This document shows, piece by piece, positions 1-7,220 of a stretch of DNA of 43,369 nucleotides (the first letter of the stretch is position 1; each line of letters opens with the position of its first letter). Below the pieces are notes generated by a model. That model made no database searches. It saw only the letters and a program-made list of their open reading frames with translations, and had not been told where the DNA came from. A program made the position numbers and the translations under genes. The stretch is taken from NCBI GenBank assembly GCA_964361785.1, contig CAYIBX010000006.1, positions 1 through 43,369 of the forward strand, given 5' to 3'. Source of the DNA: UBA927 sp964361785. GTDB taxonomy: Bacteria > Patescibacteriota > Microgenomatia > UBA10105 > UBA927.

Positions 1-17
1 TTCGGAGCTGAATCATC

Positions 18-437
18 CTAAAACCCCGACCGTAAGGTCGTGGGTTGTTTTATTTCTTTCCACTGTTTTATATGTGAAAAAATAGCATCATCATACGATG
101 TGATAACAATTGTGGGAACTATAGAAACTCCTCGTTTTGATAGGTCTTGGAGATATGATTTGTTGCTATTCCAAAGCATGATATCGAGTGGGTTATACAT
201 TGGAATATTTGATTGTTTTATCAGATGGAGAAATGAATGAAATTTTTCAATGTTAGTATGATAATCCCATGCAGAGCGCATAATGATTGCGTCGAATTGA
301 TTAAGCGTTGGAGGAGGGGATGACCAAATAATTGGCTCGACATCGATTCCACGATTTTTTAGTGGTGCAATGGTGAGTGAGTCAGAATCTGTTAGGTGTG
401 GAAATTGTGAATTGGTAATAAATCCTACTCGTTTCAT
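18..437 (-). pseudogene. Truncated ATP-grasp-like protein (N-terminal domain only)
   Basis: The 139-residue product resembles the N-terminal pre-ATP-grasp domain of RimK/glutathione-synthetase-like ligases: a short strand-turn start (MKRVGFIT), an R-S-A-W-D-Y motif near residue 55, an N-P followed by W-N-x-N-K-x-Y-L near 83-97, then G-V-x-I-V-P-T. Family members are usually about 270-300 residues and continue into the nucleotide-binding ATP-grasp fold. Here the reading frame runs into a terminator hairpin and stops with a T-L-R-S-G-F tail, so the catalytic domain is missing. It cannot be an active ligase as it stands. It is probably a decayed gene or the scar of a deletion. A single-base error near the hairpin is possible, but the other frame reaches the window edge, so this cannot be settled here. 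It is divergent from the PLP-fold gene, with a -10-like box TACAAT 6 nt before the ATG. Confidence 0.55.
22..56. terminator. Bidirectional intrinsic terminator hairpin
   Basis: The sequence AACCCCGACC (22-31), loop GTAA, then GGTCG-T-GGGTT (36-46) forms a stem of about 10 bp with one bulged T. It is followed by a T-rich run on the plus strand (46-56) and by TTTT on the minus strand. It could end transcription from both sides. On the minus strand it lies inside the last codons of the truncated ATP-grasp-like ORF, so the tail of that ORF is terminator sequence rather than conserved protein. Confidence 0.6.
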
Positions 438-443
438 AAGCGT

Positions 444-449
444 ATTGTA
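444..449 (-). promoter_or_regulatory. -10 box TACAAT for the truncated ATP-grasp ORF
   Basis: On the minus strand TACAAT ends 6 nt before the ATG at 437, which would give a leaderless transcript. No good -35 is seen at the expected distance. Confidence 0.4.
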
Positions 450-466
450 CCAACTCTAATCCTTAG

Positions 467-475
467 TGCTATACT
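467..475 (+). promoter_or_regulatory. Extended -10 (TGCTATACT) for the PLP-fold gene
   Basis: TG-n-TATACT is a good extended -10. Transcription would start near 482, just before ATG 487. This argues against the in-frame GTG at 466, which lies upstream of the predicted transcript start, and therefore decides the start codon. Confidence 0.5.
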
Positions 476-486
476 CCTTTTGTCTT

Positions 487-1851
487 ATGAGAAAAAATGA
501 TCTTATTTACGAATCTTTAGTAGATCTTCTTGAAGATTGCCAAATTTTTGATTTTCTCATACGTGACTATCAATATAAATTGAAAGCCTCGCAAAATTCT
601 ACGATCGTTATCTTGTTGCGAGACGATTTGCGACAGTTAAAAGATAAGAATCTGGCATTGGGTAACGAGGTAAAAAAGATATCGGACGAACAATCTCTTT
701 GTTCATGTATAGAAAAAAAACGTTCGATATTTTCACGTCTTCATGAACTAGCCGGATTAGTGGGAGCGGCAGTAGTCATGACTCACTGGCAATCACCAGC
801 ATCAGAGCAAGTGATTGTAGATAATGTCGGTACGCTGAAAGGCAAAATTAAAGCGACGATAAATGATTACACCAGAGATCAACATGTCTTAGGAAATGCA
901 TTTGAGCAAATATATCGAAAACAATTAATTCCTATTCGTAGAACCATTCCTGTTTTTGCGTATGCTGTGTCAAGCGGTATGGCGGCTATGACTACGGCAG
1001 CTCTTTTTGTACTCGGCGAAACACATAAAGAGAGTAGTATTCTCCTTGGAAAGTCATGTTACTTTGAAACAAAACAGCTCGTACGAAAAATGTTTGGGGA
1101 GAGGATAAAAGAGATAGACGTATCAAACATGACTGAATTGTCAGAAAGTATAAGGCTTCATACACCGTCGGCTATTTTTATCGACTTGATAGGCAATGAA
1201 CCAGAAATGACTGTCATAAATGTTCAGTCGGCCATTGATTGTATAAAAAATATTAGCAGACAACATGTACATCTTGTTGTGGATATATCAGCGCGTACAT
1301 CCCTAAAGCTTCTTATTTCATCTTTTATCATGCCCAAAAATGTATCGATTATAAGTGTAGAGAGCTTGAATAAATTATTACAATTTGGGCTCGACCGCGT
1401 GACAGCGGGCGTCGTGTGGGGAACAGGATTTAAAGCAATGAAACTGTATGATTATAGGGACCATGCCGGGACAAATTGTCCTGATAGTACGATTGCGACA
1501 CTTCCTACTCCAAATAAAAAATTTGTTTCTTTATATATGAAGCGTATTATTAGAAATAATGCATCTATTAGCAGTAGGTTAAATGGTAATAATAAAAGAG
1601 GACCATTTATTATTTTGACGTTAAAAAATAATATGAAAAGAAATTTAAATAATTTTGTATCACGAGTGTTAAAAATTGCAAAAAAACGTTCTATTCCCTT
1701 GGTTTTTGGCACGAGTTTTGGACTAGCTACTACTCGAGTCTATGCGGTTGCGATGCATACGCAGTATGAAAAACCATTTCTTCGTATTAGTACAGGTACA
1801 GAAACAGCATGGGAAATTGATCGTCTAAAGAAAATATTAGCTTATTCGTAG
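487..1851 (+). CDS. Diverged PLP-dependent Cys/Met-metabolism-fold protein
   Basis: A 454-residue protein that resembles fold-type I PLP enzymes of the cystathionine gamma-synthase/lyase family from about residue 90 on. Visible family landmarks are S-S-G-M-A-A at 162-167 (phosphate-binding turn), V-V-D at 264-266 (Asp266 would pair with the pyridine nitrogen), S-L-N-K with Lys296 in the Schiff-base position followed by V-T-A-G-V-V, and a C-terminal R-I-S-T-G-x-E close to the usual R-L-S-V-G-x-E. Key residues are kept, but the surroundings are far from typical: T-K-Y has become N-K-L and there is an N-terminal extension of about 70-90 residues without a recognised domain. The reaction cannot be named; C-S lyase or transulfuration chemistry is a guess. 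It stands alone on the plus strand, next to a broken ATP-grasp gene, and its stop overlaps the convergent permease gene by 10 nt. ATG 487 was chosen over GTG 466 because of the -10 box. Confidence 0.6.
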   Translation: MRKNDLIYESLVDLLEDCQIFDFLIRDYQYKLKASQNSTIVILLRDDLRQLKDKNLALGNEVKKISDEQSLCSCIEKKRSIFSRLHELAGLVGAAVVMTHWQSPASEQVIVDNVGTLKGKIKATINDYTRDQHVLGNAFEQIYRKQLIPIRRTIPVFAYAVSSGMAAMTTAALFVLGETHKESSILLGKSCYFETKQLVRKMFGERIKEIDVSNMTELSESIRLHTPSAIFIDLIGNEPEMTVINVQSAIDCIKNISRQHVHLVVDISARTSLKLLISSFIMPKNVSIISVESLNKLLQFGLDRVTAGVVWGTGFKAMKLYDYRDHAGTNCPDSTIATLPTPNKKFVSLYMKRIIRNNASISSRLNGNNKRGPFIILTLKNNMKRNLNNFVSRVLKIAKKRSIPLVFGTSFGLATTRVYAVAMHTQYEKPFLRISTGTETAWEIDRLKKILAYS

Positions 1852-3035
1852 CGTAATGCTTCGATTGGATCAAGTCGCGACGCGCGAATTGCAGGAGCCA
1901 CGCCGAAAATAATGCCGATTAAAGCCGAAAATCCAGATGCTAAAAATATAGACCAATACGTGACTGATGTTTGGATAAACGCACGAAGAGCCAACGATCC
2001 TGCGATACCCAAAAGTATTCCAATAATTCCACCAACGAGACTTAAAATCACAGCTTCTATTAAAAATTGTAAAAGGATAGCTTTTGGTGTCGCTCCAACT
2101 GCTTTTCGAAGTCCAATTTCCCGTGTTCGTTCAGTGACTGAGACGAGCATGATATTCATAATTCCGATTCCACCAACAAGCAATGATATAGCAGCAATTC
2201 CCCCGAGCGCTATGGTTATGGCACTTAAAAACTGTGTGATGGTATTAAGCAGCTCTTTTTGCTGCAACACGGTAAAATCATTTTCTTTGAGCCGCTTCCC
2301 TAGAATTTGTTTCGTATCTTCGGCTGCTTGTTCAACCGAGCTTTGATCTATCGCCGTCACGATAAGCATCATTGGACGTTCTAGATTAAATTGTCGAAGT
2401 GCAGAGGTAAATGGAAACATGGCACGATTGTCTATATCACTTCCTAAGCCTCCTCCGCTTCCTTTGGATTCTAATACTCCTTTGACTTGGTATCGTATAT
2501 CACTTACCGTTACCCATGCGTCAATTGGATCTTGATCACCAAAAAGTTCGCTCGCTGGTTTTGCTCCCAATACAATGACTTTTCGTGATCGTTCGACATC
2601 TGATTGTCGTATGATGTCGCCACGTGCCACTTTGAAATTTTGTATAGTGAAATAATTTTCCCAAACTCCCATAAACTCGCTACTTGTCGACTTTCCTTTG
2701 TATGTAAGTACGCCCGTCTGGGCAATCCCTGGTGTAACTTCTTTTATAACGTCACTTCCCCGAAGTAAATCATTGATGTCATCGATTTCAAATTTACTCA
2801 TATTCATAGTTGGCGGGCCAGTACGCAAGTCGACTTTTCCCGGCATTACATAAATCGTGTTAGATCCAAGGGACGCAAATTGATTGGTAACAAGATTCTG
2901 AAGTCCTGTGCCTATGGAAACGAGCAGAATGACCGATGCAACGCCGATGATGATGCCAAGCATCGTAAGAAGAGATCGAATTTTATTTGTGTGAAGAGAC
3001 TTAAACGCGAGTATAAAAAATTCCCGTGTATCCAT
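1842..3035 (-). CDS. ABC transporter permease, MacB/FtsX family
   Basis: A 397-residue inner-membrane permease with the MacB layout: a first membrane helix at about residues 18-42 (motif L-G-I-I-I-G-V-A-S-V), a large extracytoplasmic MacB-type periplasmic-core domain (about 45-240), and three more helices (about 270-395) with the FtsX-domain signature T-E-R-T-R-E-I-G-L-R-K-A-V-G-A. The length fits stand-alone permeases without a fused ATPase. It is the last gene of a minus-strand operon, 8 nt after the ATPase gene. In MacB-type systems this mechanotransmission permease works with the ATPase and an adaptor to export peptides, lipids or drugs; the substrate is not evident. Its end overlaps the convergent PLP-fold gene by 10 nt. 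Confidence 0.9.
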   Translation of the reverse strand: MDTREFFILAFKSLHTNKIRSLLTMLGIIIGVASVILLVSIGTGLQNLVTNQFASLGSNTIYVMPGKVDLRTGPPTMNMSKFEIDDINDLLRGSDVIKEVTPGIAQTGVLTYKGKSTSSEFMGVWENYFTIQNFKVARGDIIRQSDVERSRKVIVLGAKPASELFGDQDPIDAWVTVSDIRYQVKGVLESKGSGGGLGSDIDNRAMFPFTSALRQFNLERPMMLIVTAIDQSSVEQAAEDTKQILGKRLKENDFTVLQQKELLNTITQFLSAITIALGGIAAISLLVGGIGIMNIMLVSVTERTREIGLRKAVGATPKAILLQFLIEAVILSLVGGIIGILLGIAGSLALRAFIQTSVTYWSIFLASGFSALIGIIFGVAPAIRASRLDPIEALRYE

Positions 3036-3043
3036 ATAGGTTT

Positions 3044-3730
3044 TTACGACTTTTGATCTTTCAGTATTTTTCCATCTTTAAGACTGATGATGCGTTTCGC
3101 GCGTTTGGCGATACTTGGGTCGTGAGTGACCACGACAATCGTATGACCATTGGCGTGGAGTTTATCGAGTAATGAAAGAATTTCTTCACCTGATTTGCTA
3201 TCGAGATTTCCGGTAGGTTCATCAGCCAAAAGAAGCTTTGGATTCGTGACTAGTGCGCGAGCGATAGCTACGCGTTGTTGTTGTCCGCCGGAAAGCTGGG
3301 ATGGATAATTTTTGAGTTTGTCAGCTAGCCCGACGTCGGAAAGAATTTTGGTTGCTCGTTTTAGGCGGTCAGCGGCAGAAGATCCAGAGTAAACGAGTGG
3401 AAGTTCGACATTTGAAAGCGAAGAAGTTTTTCGTAAAAGATTAAATTGTTGAAATACAAATCCTATTTTGGTATTTCGAATCGCTGCGAGTTCTCCATCA
3501 TTTGCTTTCGATATATCTATTCCCTCAACCGAAATAGTACCTTTGGATGGTCTATCAAGACAGCCGATAAGGTGCATAAGCGTAGACTTGCCTGATCCGG
3601 ACGGACCGATGATAGCCACGTATTCACCTTCTCTGATTTGTAATGTCACATCATTAAGTGCAGTGAATTCAGATTCACCCATGCGGTATTTTTTGAAAAT
3701 GTGTTGGACAGAAAGGATAGTATGTGTCAT
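3044..3730 (-). CDS. ABC transporter ATP-binding protein, MacB/LolD family
   Basis: A 228-residue nucleotide-binding protein with Walker A G-P-S-G-S-G-K-S-T at 42-50, Q-loop V-F-Q-Q-F at about 91-95, signature L-S-G-G-Q-Q-Q-R at 145-152, Walker B L-L-L-A-D-E at 165-170, then P-T-G-N-L-D and the switch His in V-T-H-D near 200. Length and the P-T-G-N-L-D form are typical of the MacB/LolD/FtsE subgroup. It starts only 3 nt after the adaptor gene and is followed after 8 nt by the permease gene, so the three are co-transcribed and presumably form one tripartite machine at the cytoplasmic membrane. Confidence 0.93.
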   Translation of the reverse strand: MTHTILSVQHIFKKYRMGESEFTALNDVTLQIREGEYVAIIGPSGSGKSTLMHLIGCLDRPSKGTISVEGIDISKANDGELAAIRNTKIGFVFQQFNLLRKTSSLSNVELPLVYSGSSAADRLKRATKILSDVGLADKLKNYPSQLSGGQQQRVAIARALVTNPKLLLADEPTGNLDSKSGEEILSLLDKLHANGHTIVVVTHDPSIAKRAKRIISLKDGKILKDQKS

Positions 3731-3733
3731 TTG

Positions 3734-4789
3734 TCAGGGAGTGTTCGTCTTTATATTCGTAAATCCTTTTATAGCCACCTCATCAAGCTCTCTAAGACCC
3801 TCTAGAATAACTATTTCATCATCAGTTCCTGTCCCGATTGTTACTCTCGTTTTTTGAAACGAAGATCCAATTTTTTTATATACAAATTTTCCCTCATCAT
3901 CTTCTCGTACGGCTGCAAAGGGAACGATGAGAGACTGGGGGCTTTTTTGGGTTTCAATCGTAACGTCTCCATTTAGTCCGAGACGGATCGCATCATAGAT
4001 ACTTAAGGAGACTTTAACAGGAAAAACTGTAGCGCCTCCCGCAGATGTTTTTGCGCTGTATGCTATAGCAGATACTGTTCCTTCAAACGTGCGATTAGGA
4101 TACGCATCAAGGTTCACGCGTGCTAGTTGGCCGATAGAGAGTCCTCCCACGTCTACTTCATCTATATTTGCTTCAAAAAGGATACTGGACGGATCTACGA
4201 TTTCAAAGACGGATGTGGCAGGTGTGATATTTATTCCTGCTACCGGTGTATCGACATGGGTGACGATGCCTGCAATTGGTGTAACGAGGGTAGAGTACTC
4301 GACAGCAAGGCTTTTTAGCTCTACATCCAGTACCGCCTTTTCTAGATCCCATTGATTTTTTTCAAGTATGCGTTTAATGGTGTCGGTAAGCGCGTCTTTT
4401 GGCTTTTTTCCATCGTACGTTACTCGCCATGTTTCCTCAAAATCATTGCGTTCATTGCTATAGTCTCGCAGCGACTTTTCTAATGTCTTTTGTACTTCTC
4501 GACCATCCAGTGATGCAATTGCTTGATACGCTTTCACGGCATCACCCTCCTGTACGCCGACCCAGCGTAATTTACCTGATGTTTGGAATTTGAGTTCGAC
4601 TGAATTTTTGGCTTGTGTTTTTCCGGATGAAGAAACTATTTTTACAAAATCTGCTCGTTTGACTTTTGCTGTACTTATGGCAGGAGATGTTTCCTTAGAG
4701 ACTGTTTTGGATCGCCATATAAGTCCAGCGATTAGAAGCATAAGCAGTACGAATATGAGTTTCCAATATTTTTTAATGATGATTTTCAT
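3734..4789 (-). CDS. Efflux adaptor, HlyD/RND periplasmic adaptor (MacA-like)
   Basis: A 351-residue protein anchored by one N-terminal helix (about 10-27, after a Lys-rich start). Outside the membrane come the first half of a lipoyl/barrel-sandwich domain (V-E-L-K-F-Q-T-S-G-K-L near 62-75), a short charged helical hairpin (about 95-160), the second lipoyl half (T-P-I-A-G-I-V near 170), a beta-barrel (about 200-285) and a membrane-proximal domain ending in V-A-I-K-G. This is the MacA/HlyD order. It is the first gene of the operon with the ATPase and permease. In a cell thought to lack an outer membrane, such adaptors probably link to the permease only. The ATG lies 6 nt behind a TATACT box, so the mRNA should be leaderless. 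Confidence 0.88.
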   Translation of the reverse strand: MKIIIKKYWKLIFVLLMLLIAGLIWRSKTVSKETSPAISTAKVKRADFVKIVSSSGKTQAKNSVELKFQTSGKLRWVGVQEGDAVKAYQAIASLDGREVQKTLEKSLRDYSNERNDFEETWRVTYDGKKPKDALTDTIKRILEKNQWDLEKAVLDVELKSLAVEYSTLVTPIAGIVTHVDTPVAGINITPATSVFEIVDPSSILFEANIDEVDVGGLSIGQLARVNLDAYPNRTFEGTVSAIAYSAKTSAGGATVFPVKVSLSIYDAIRLGLNGDVTIETQKSPQSLIVPFAAVREDDEGKFVYKKIGSSFQKTRVTIGTGTDDEIVILEGLRELDEVAIKGFTNIKTNTP

Positions 4790-4795
4790 GAGTAA

Positions 4796-4804
4796 AGTAT
4801 ACCA
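4796..4804 (-). promoter_or_regulatory. Extended -10 (TGGTATACT) of the MacAB-like operon
   Basis: On the minus strand TG-G-TATACT ends 6 nt before the ATG at 4789, predicting a leaderless or nearly leaderless transcript. No clear -35 is seen, as is common with extended -10 promoters. It is divergent from the DsbA-like gene's promoter. Confidence 0.55.
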
Positions 4805-4839
4805 AGAGTAGATTCACTTGGCTATATGCGTCGTGCCCC

Positions 4840-4868
4840 TTGCATAATATATTTCAGTTTTTTATACT
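4840..4868 (+). promoter_or_regulatory. Promoter TTGCAT-17-TATACT of the DsbA-like gene
   Basis: TTGCAT (4840-4845), a 17-nt spacer and TATACT (4863-4868) form a near-consensus sigma-70 type promoter. The start codon at 4877 begins 8 nt after the -10, so the transcript would start at or within 1-2 nt of the ATG. Confidence 0.65.
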
Positions 4869-4876
4869 AGTGAAAT

Positions 4877-5647
4877 ATGAAACAAAAAACATCTTCTATT
4901 CCAGTAATGAGTCAAGTTCCTGTTCAAGGAGGTATGTCTAGGCCCCAAATGGTCCTTGTTGGACTCCTCCTTGTTGCGTCGTTTATTATGGGGTCTTTAT
5001 ATACGAAGGTGCAATATCTAGAAAAAGGCGGCGGAGGGGCAGTAGTAGGTGGAGCAGCTGCAGGAGTTGCTGGGGGAGCACCACAAAAATATAAGACATT
5101 TGACGATGCGATGAAGGCTATGGCGAAGCTTGCTAAAGTAGATTCAAACAAATTGATCACCTGTATGAATAATGGTGACAAAAAGTCGGTCGTTGATGCA
5201 GACACAGCACAAGGTGGCACTGTTGGTGTCAATGGAACACCTGCATTTTTTATAAACGGCAGACTTATTTCGGGTGCTATGCCTATAGAAGAATTTAAAA
5301 AGGTGTTTGATGAAGAATTAAACGGGACTGCGGATAAGGCTCTTACCCGAGTGAAAGTAGATCTTGGGAATGCTGAAACAAAAGGCCCGAAGGATGCCAA
5401 AATTACTTTTATCGAGTATTCTGATTTCCAATGTCCGTTTTGTAGTAGGGCATACCCAACAATTAATCAGCTCATGAAAGATTATGACGGAAAAGCGCAA
5501 TTAGTGTTTAAGCACTTTCCACTCATCAGCATCCATCCACGTGCACAAAAAGCTGCAGAAGCTGCAGAGTGCGCACGCGATCAAGGTAAATTCTGGGAAT
5601 TCCACGACGCCCTGTTTGAAAATCAACAGGACTGGTCAAATACATAG
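4877..5647 (+). CDS. Membrane-anchored DsbA-like protein, circularly permuted thioredoxin fold
   Basis: A 256-residue protein: cytoplasmic start, one membrane helix (about 25-43), a Gly/Ala-rich linker (about 52-70), then an extracytoplasmic DsbA/Thioredoxin_4-type domain in reversed half order. Residues about 72-150 match the usual C-terminal half: a helix with D-S-N-K-L-I-T-C-M, then G-V-N-G-T-P-A-F-F-I-N-G-R with the cis-Pro at 122, then S-G-A-M-P-x-E-E-F-K-K-V. Residues about 165-256 match the usual N-terminal half: G-P-K-D-A-K-I-T-F-I-E-Y-S-D-F-Q, active site C186-P-F-C189, F-K-H-F-P-L, A-A-E-A-A-E-C-A, G-K-F-W-E-F-H-D-A-L-F. The end (D-W-S-N-T) reads directly on to the start of the first half, as circular permutation predicts. 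Both catalytic Cys and the cis-Pro are kept, so an oxidase/isomerase of exported proteins is likely. The downstream sequence is full of stops, so a frameshift does not explain it. It has its own promoter. Confidence 0.8.
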   Translation: MKQKTSSIPVMSQVPVQGGMSRPQMVLVGLLLVASFIMGSLYTKVQYLEKGGGGAVVGGAAAGVAGGAPQKYKTFDDAMKAMAKLAKVDSNKLITCMNNGDKKSVVDADTAQGGTVGVNGTPAFFINGRLISGAMPIEEFKKVFDEELNGTADKALTRVKVDLGNAETKGPKDAKITFIEYSDFQCPFCSRAYPTINQLMKDYDGKAQLVFKHFPLISIHPRAQKAAEAAECARDQGKFWEFHDALFENQQDWSNT

Positions 5648-5877
5648 AAATTTAATTATTGGCCTCCATTAATAGCAGCATTTCTTGCGGGTAATATTCA
5701 TGAAAGTTTAGAGTAGCAATTTTTCCCAATGTCTCATACTGATAAGATTTTATTATATGTCTCTCATTGGTGTAGAACGTAACCATATGTAACGGGATTA
5801 AAATATATTTTCTTGCTGGATATGAGCTTTAAACTTAGTCTGTTTTTTGTTTTCGGATGATAGTTGATTTGTTATTA

Positions 5878-5883
5878 TATAAT
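5878..5883 (+). promoter_or_regulatory. -10 box TATAAT before the small cysteine protein
   Basis: A perfect TATAAT lies 7 nt before ATG 5891, predicting a leaderless mRNA, and rules against the in-frame TTG at 5864, which lies upstream of it. The 217-nt gap from 5648 to 5864 holds no gene or clear terminator that could be recognised. Confidence 0.55.
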
Positions 5884-5890
5884 ATATCGT

Positions 5891-6130
5891 ATGATTGAAG
5901 AGCTTATTATCCCTTTATCAGGAAACTATACAAAAGATGGAAAAAGATTTATGAACGGCAATTGTCTCATTCATGTCGAAGTTGAAGTAGAACCTCATGG
6001 AACATGTCGTGGGGGTAGAGGAATACTTATCGTACCACTTCAAGCTGGAAAAACGCCACGGGAGGCCGCATTTAAATGCCAGACATGTAGTCAGACTGTG
6101 TTTCGAAATGTTTTAGGAATATGTTTATAG
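5891..6130 (+). CDS. Small cysteine-containing protein of unknown function
   Basis: A 79-residue soluble protein with no signal peptide or membrane segment. It starts M-I-E-E-L-I-I-P-L-S-G, has Cys in N-G-N-C and G-T-C-R-G-G, and a C-Q-T-C pair near residue 65 followed by another Cys near the end. The pattern suggests a small beta-rich fold that could bind a metal through some of its five Cys, but it is not a standard two-knuckle zinc ribbon. The family is not recognised. It is a monocistron by position: own -10 box, and convergent with ruvB downstream. The perfect -10 spacing supports a real gene. Confidence 0.55.
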   Translation: MIEELIIPLSGNYTKDGKRFMNGNCLIHVEVEVEPHGTCRGGRGILIVPLQAGKTPREAAFKCQTCSQTVFRNVLGICL

Positions 6131-6146
6131 GTATTTATATTATTTA

Positions 6147-6180
6147 TTCATAGATAACGTTATCCAGTTCATTATATGAA
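6147..6180. repeat. Nested inverted repeat between convergent genes
   Basis: A 12-bp perfect palindrome GATAACGTTATC (6153-6164) lies inside weak outer arms TTCATA (6147-6152) and TATGAA (6175-6180). It sits in the 64-nt gap between the converging small cysteine protein gene and ruvB. It could help end transcription from both sides, but there is no GC-rich stem or clear T-tract, so this is tentative. Confidence 0.3.
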
Positions 6181-6194
6181 TACTTCTGGTCGGA

Positions 6195-7220
6195 TTAGAA
6201 TAAATTTTCTTGTTGTTTTTTGGAGGGGGTTTTGTTGAGATGGGTGAACGCAAGAGCAGTCACCATGCGCCCTCTGGGTGTGCGTTTGAGAAATCCTATT
6301 TGCATCATATATGGCTCGAGGACGTCTTCTACCGTGCCTGTATCTTCTGAAAGTGCGGCCGCGATGGTTTCTATCCCCACTGGTCCTCCATCGTATTTAT
6401 CAATAAGAAGGGTAAGTAATCTTCTGTCAGAGCTATCTAGCCCCATGCTATCTACTTCAAACAGTGCTAACGACTTGTGAAGAATTGTTGGAGTGATGAT
6501 GCCTTCTCCTTCGATTTCTGCGACGTCCCGCACTCGTTTAAGAAGGCGAAGCCCAATTCTTGGAGTCCCTCTGCTACGTTTGGAAAGTTCTTTTTTGGCT
6601 TCAGGTTCAAGTGTAACTTCTAGTTTTTTGGCTGCTTGCTCAAGTATAGTTTCCATTTCTGTGGGTTCATAATAGGACAGTCTTTGAATCAGTCCAAACC
6701 TGTCGCGCATGGGAGATGAAATTAATCCAACTCTGGTTGTAGCTCCGATGATGGTAAATTGTGGCAGATCGAGGCGAACCGTTCTGGCTGATGGACCTTT
6801 GCCTATGACGATGTCTAAGCAATAGTCCTCCATAGCTGGATACAGCATCTCTTCAACTACCTTGTTTAACCTATGAATTTCATCGATAAAGAGTATGTCA
6901 TGGGGCTCAAGGTTTGTTAAGATTGCCGCAAGATCTCCTGAACGCTCGATAGCGGGGCCAGACGTAACACGAATGTTTACATCCAGCTCTCTGCCTATGA
7001 TATGGGCAAGCGTCGTTTTCCCTAATCCGGGAGGTCCATAGAGCAGTATGTGTTCTAACGCTTGTTTTCTCTTTTTGGTCGCTGCAATTGCGATAGAGAG
7101 CGCGCGCTTCACGTTTTCTTGTCCGGCAAATTCGTTCCAAGAGGACGCGCGAAGAGAGACGAAAAGTTTTTGTTCTTCTGGCGTTAATGGTTCTGCTGCT
7201 TTGGTCAATGGTTTTTTCAT
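6195..7220 (-). CDS. ruvB: Holliday junction branch migration ATPase RuvB
   Basis: A 341-residue AAA+ motor of the RuvABC resolvasome, which drives branch migration of Holliday junctions in the cytoplasm. Visible features: Walker A G-P-P-G-L-G-K-T at 62-69, T-S-G-P-A near 86-90, Walker B D-E-I-H at 113-116, sensor 1 region I-G-A-T-T-R-V-G at 158-165, arginine-finger region M-R-D-R-F-G at 171-176, sensor 2 G-T-P-R near 218-221, and the C-terminal winged helix with D-x-x-D-R-R-L-L and a G-G-P-V-G near 290. Length is normal for the family. It overlaps ruvA by 4 nt (ATGA) and is the last gene of ruvC-ruvA-ruvB. Confidence 0.97.
   Translation of the reverse strand: MKKPLTKAAEPLTPEEQKLFVSLRASSWNEFAGQENVKRALSIAIAATKKRKQALEHILLYGPPGLGKTTLAHIIGRELDVNIRVTSGPAIERSGDLAAILTNLEPHDILFIDEIHRLNKVVEEMLYPAMEDYCLDIVIGKGPSARTVRLDLPQFTIIGATTRVGLISSPMRDRFGLIQRLSYYEPTEMETILEQAAKKLEVTLEPEAKKELSKRSRGTPRIGLRLLKRVRDVAEIEGEGIITPTILHKSLALFEVDSMGLDSSDRRLLTLLIDKYDGGPVGIETIAAALSEDTGTVEDVLEPYMMQIGFLKRTPRGRMVTALAFTHLNKTPSKKQQENLF

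Noticed and set aside
466..486. GTG at 466 as the start of the PLP-fold gene
   Set aside because: A TGCTATACT extended -10 overlaps it, so transcription would begin after this codon; ATG 487 is the likely start.
4924..5400. Long antisense frame (158 codons) within the DsbA-like gene
   Set aside because: The plus frame has clear family motifs and a promoter; the antisense frame has no recognisable motif.
5640..5863. Frameshifted remainder of the DsbA-like gene
   Set aside because: All three plus frames behind the stop are rich in stops, and the missing half is already present at the N-terminus.
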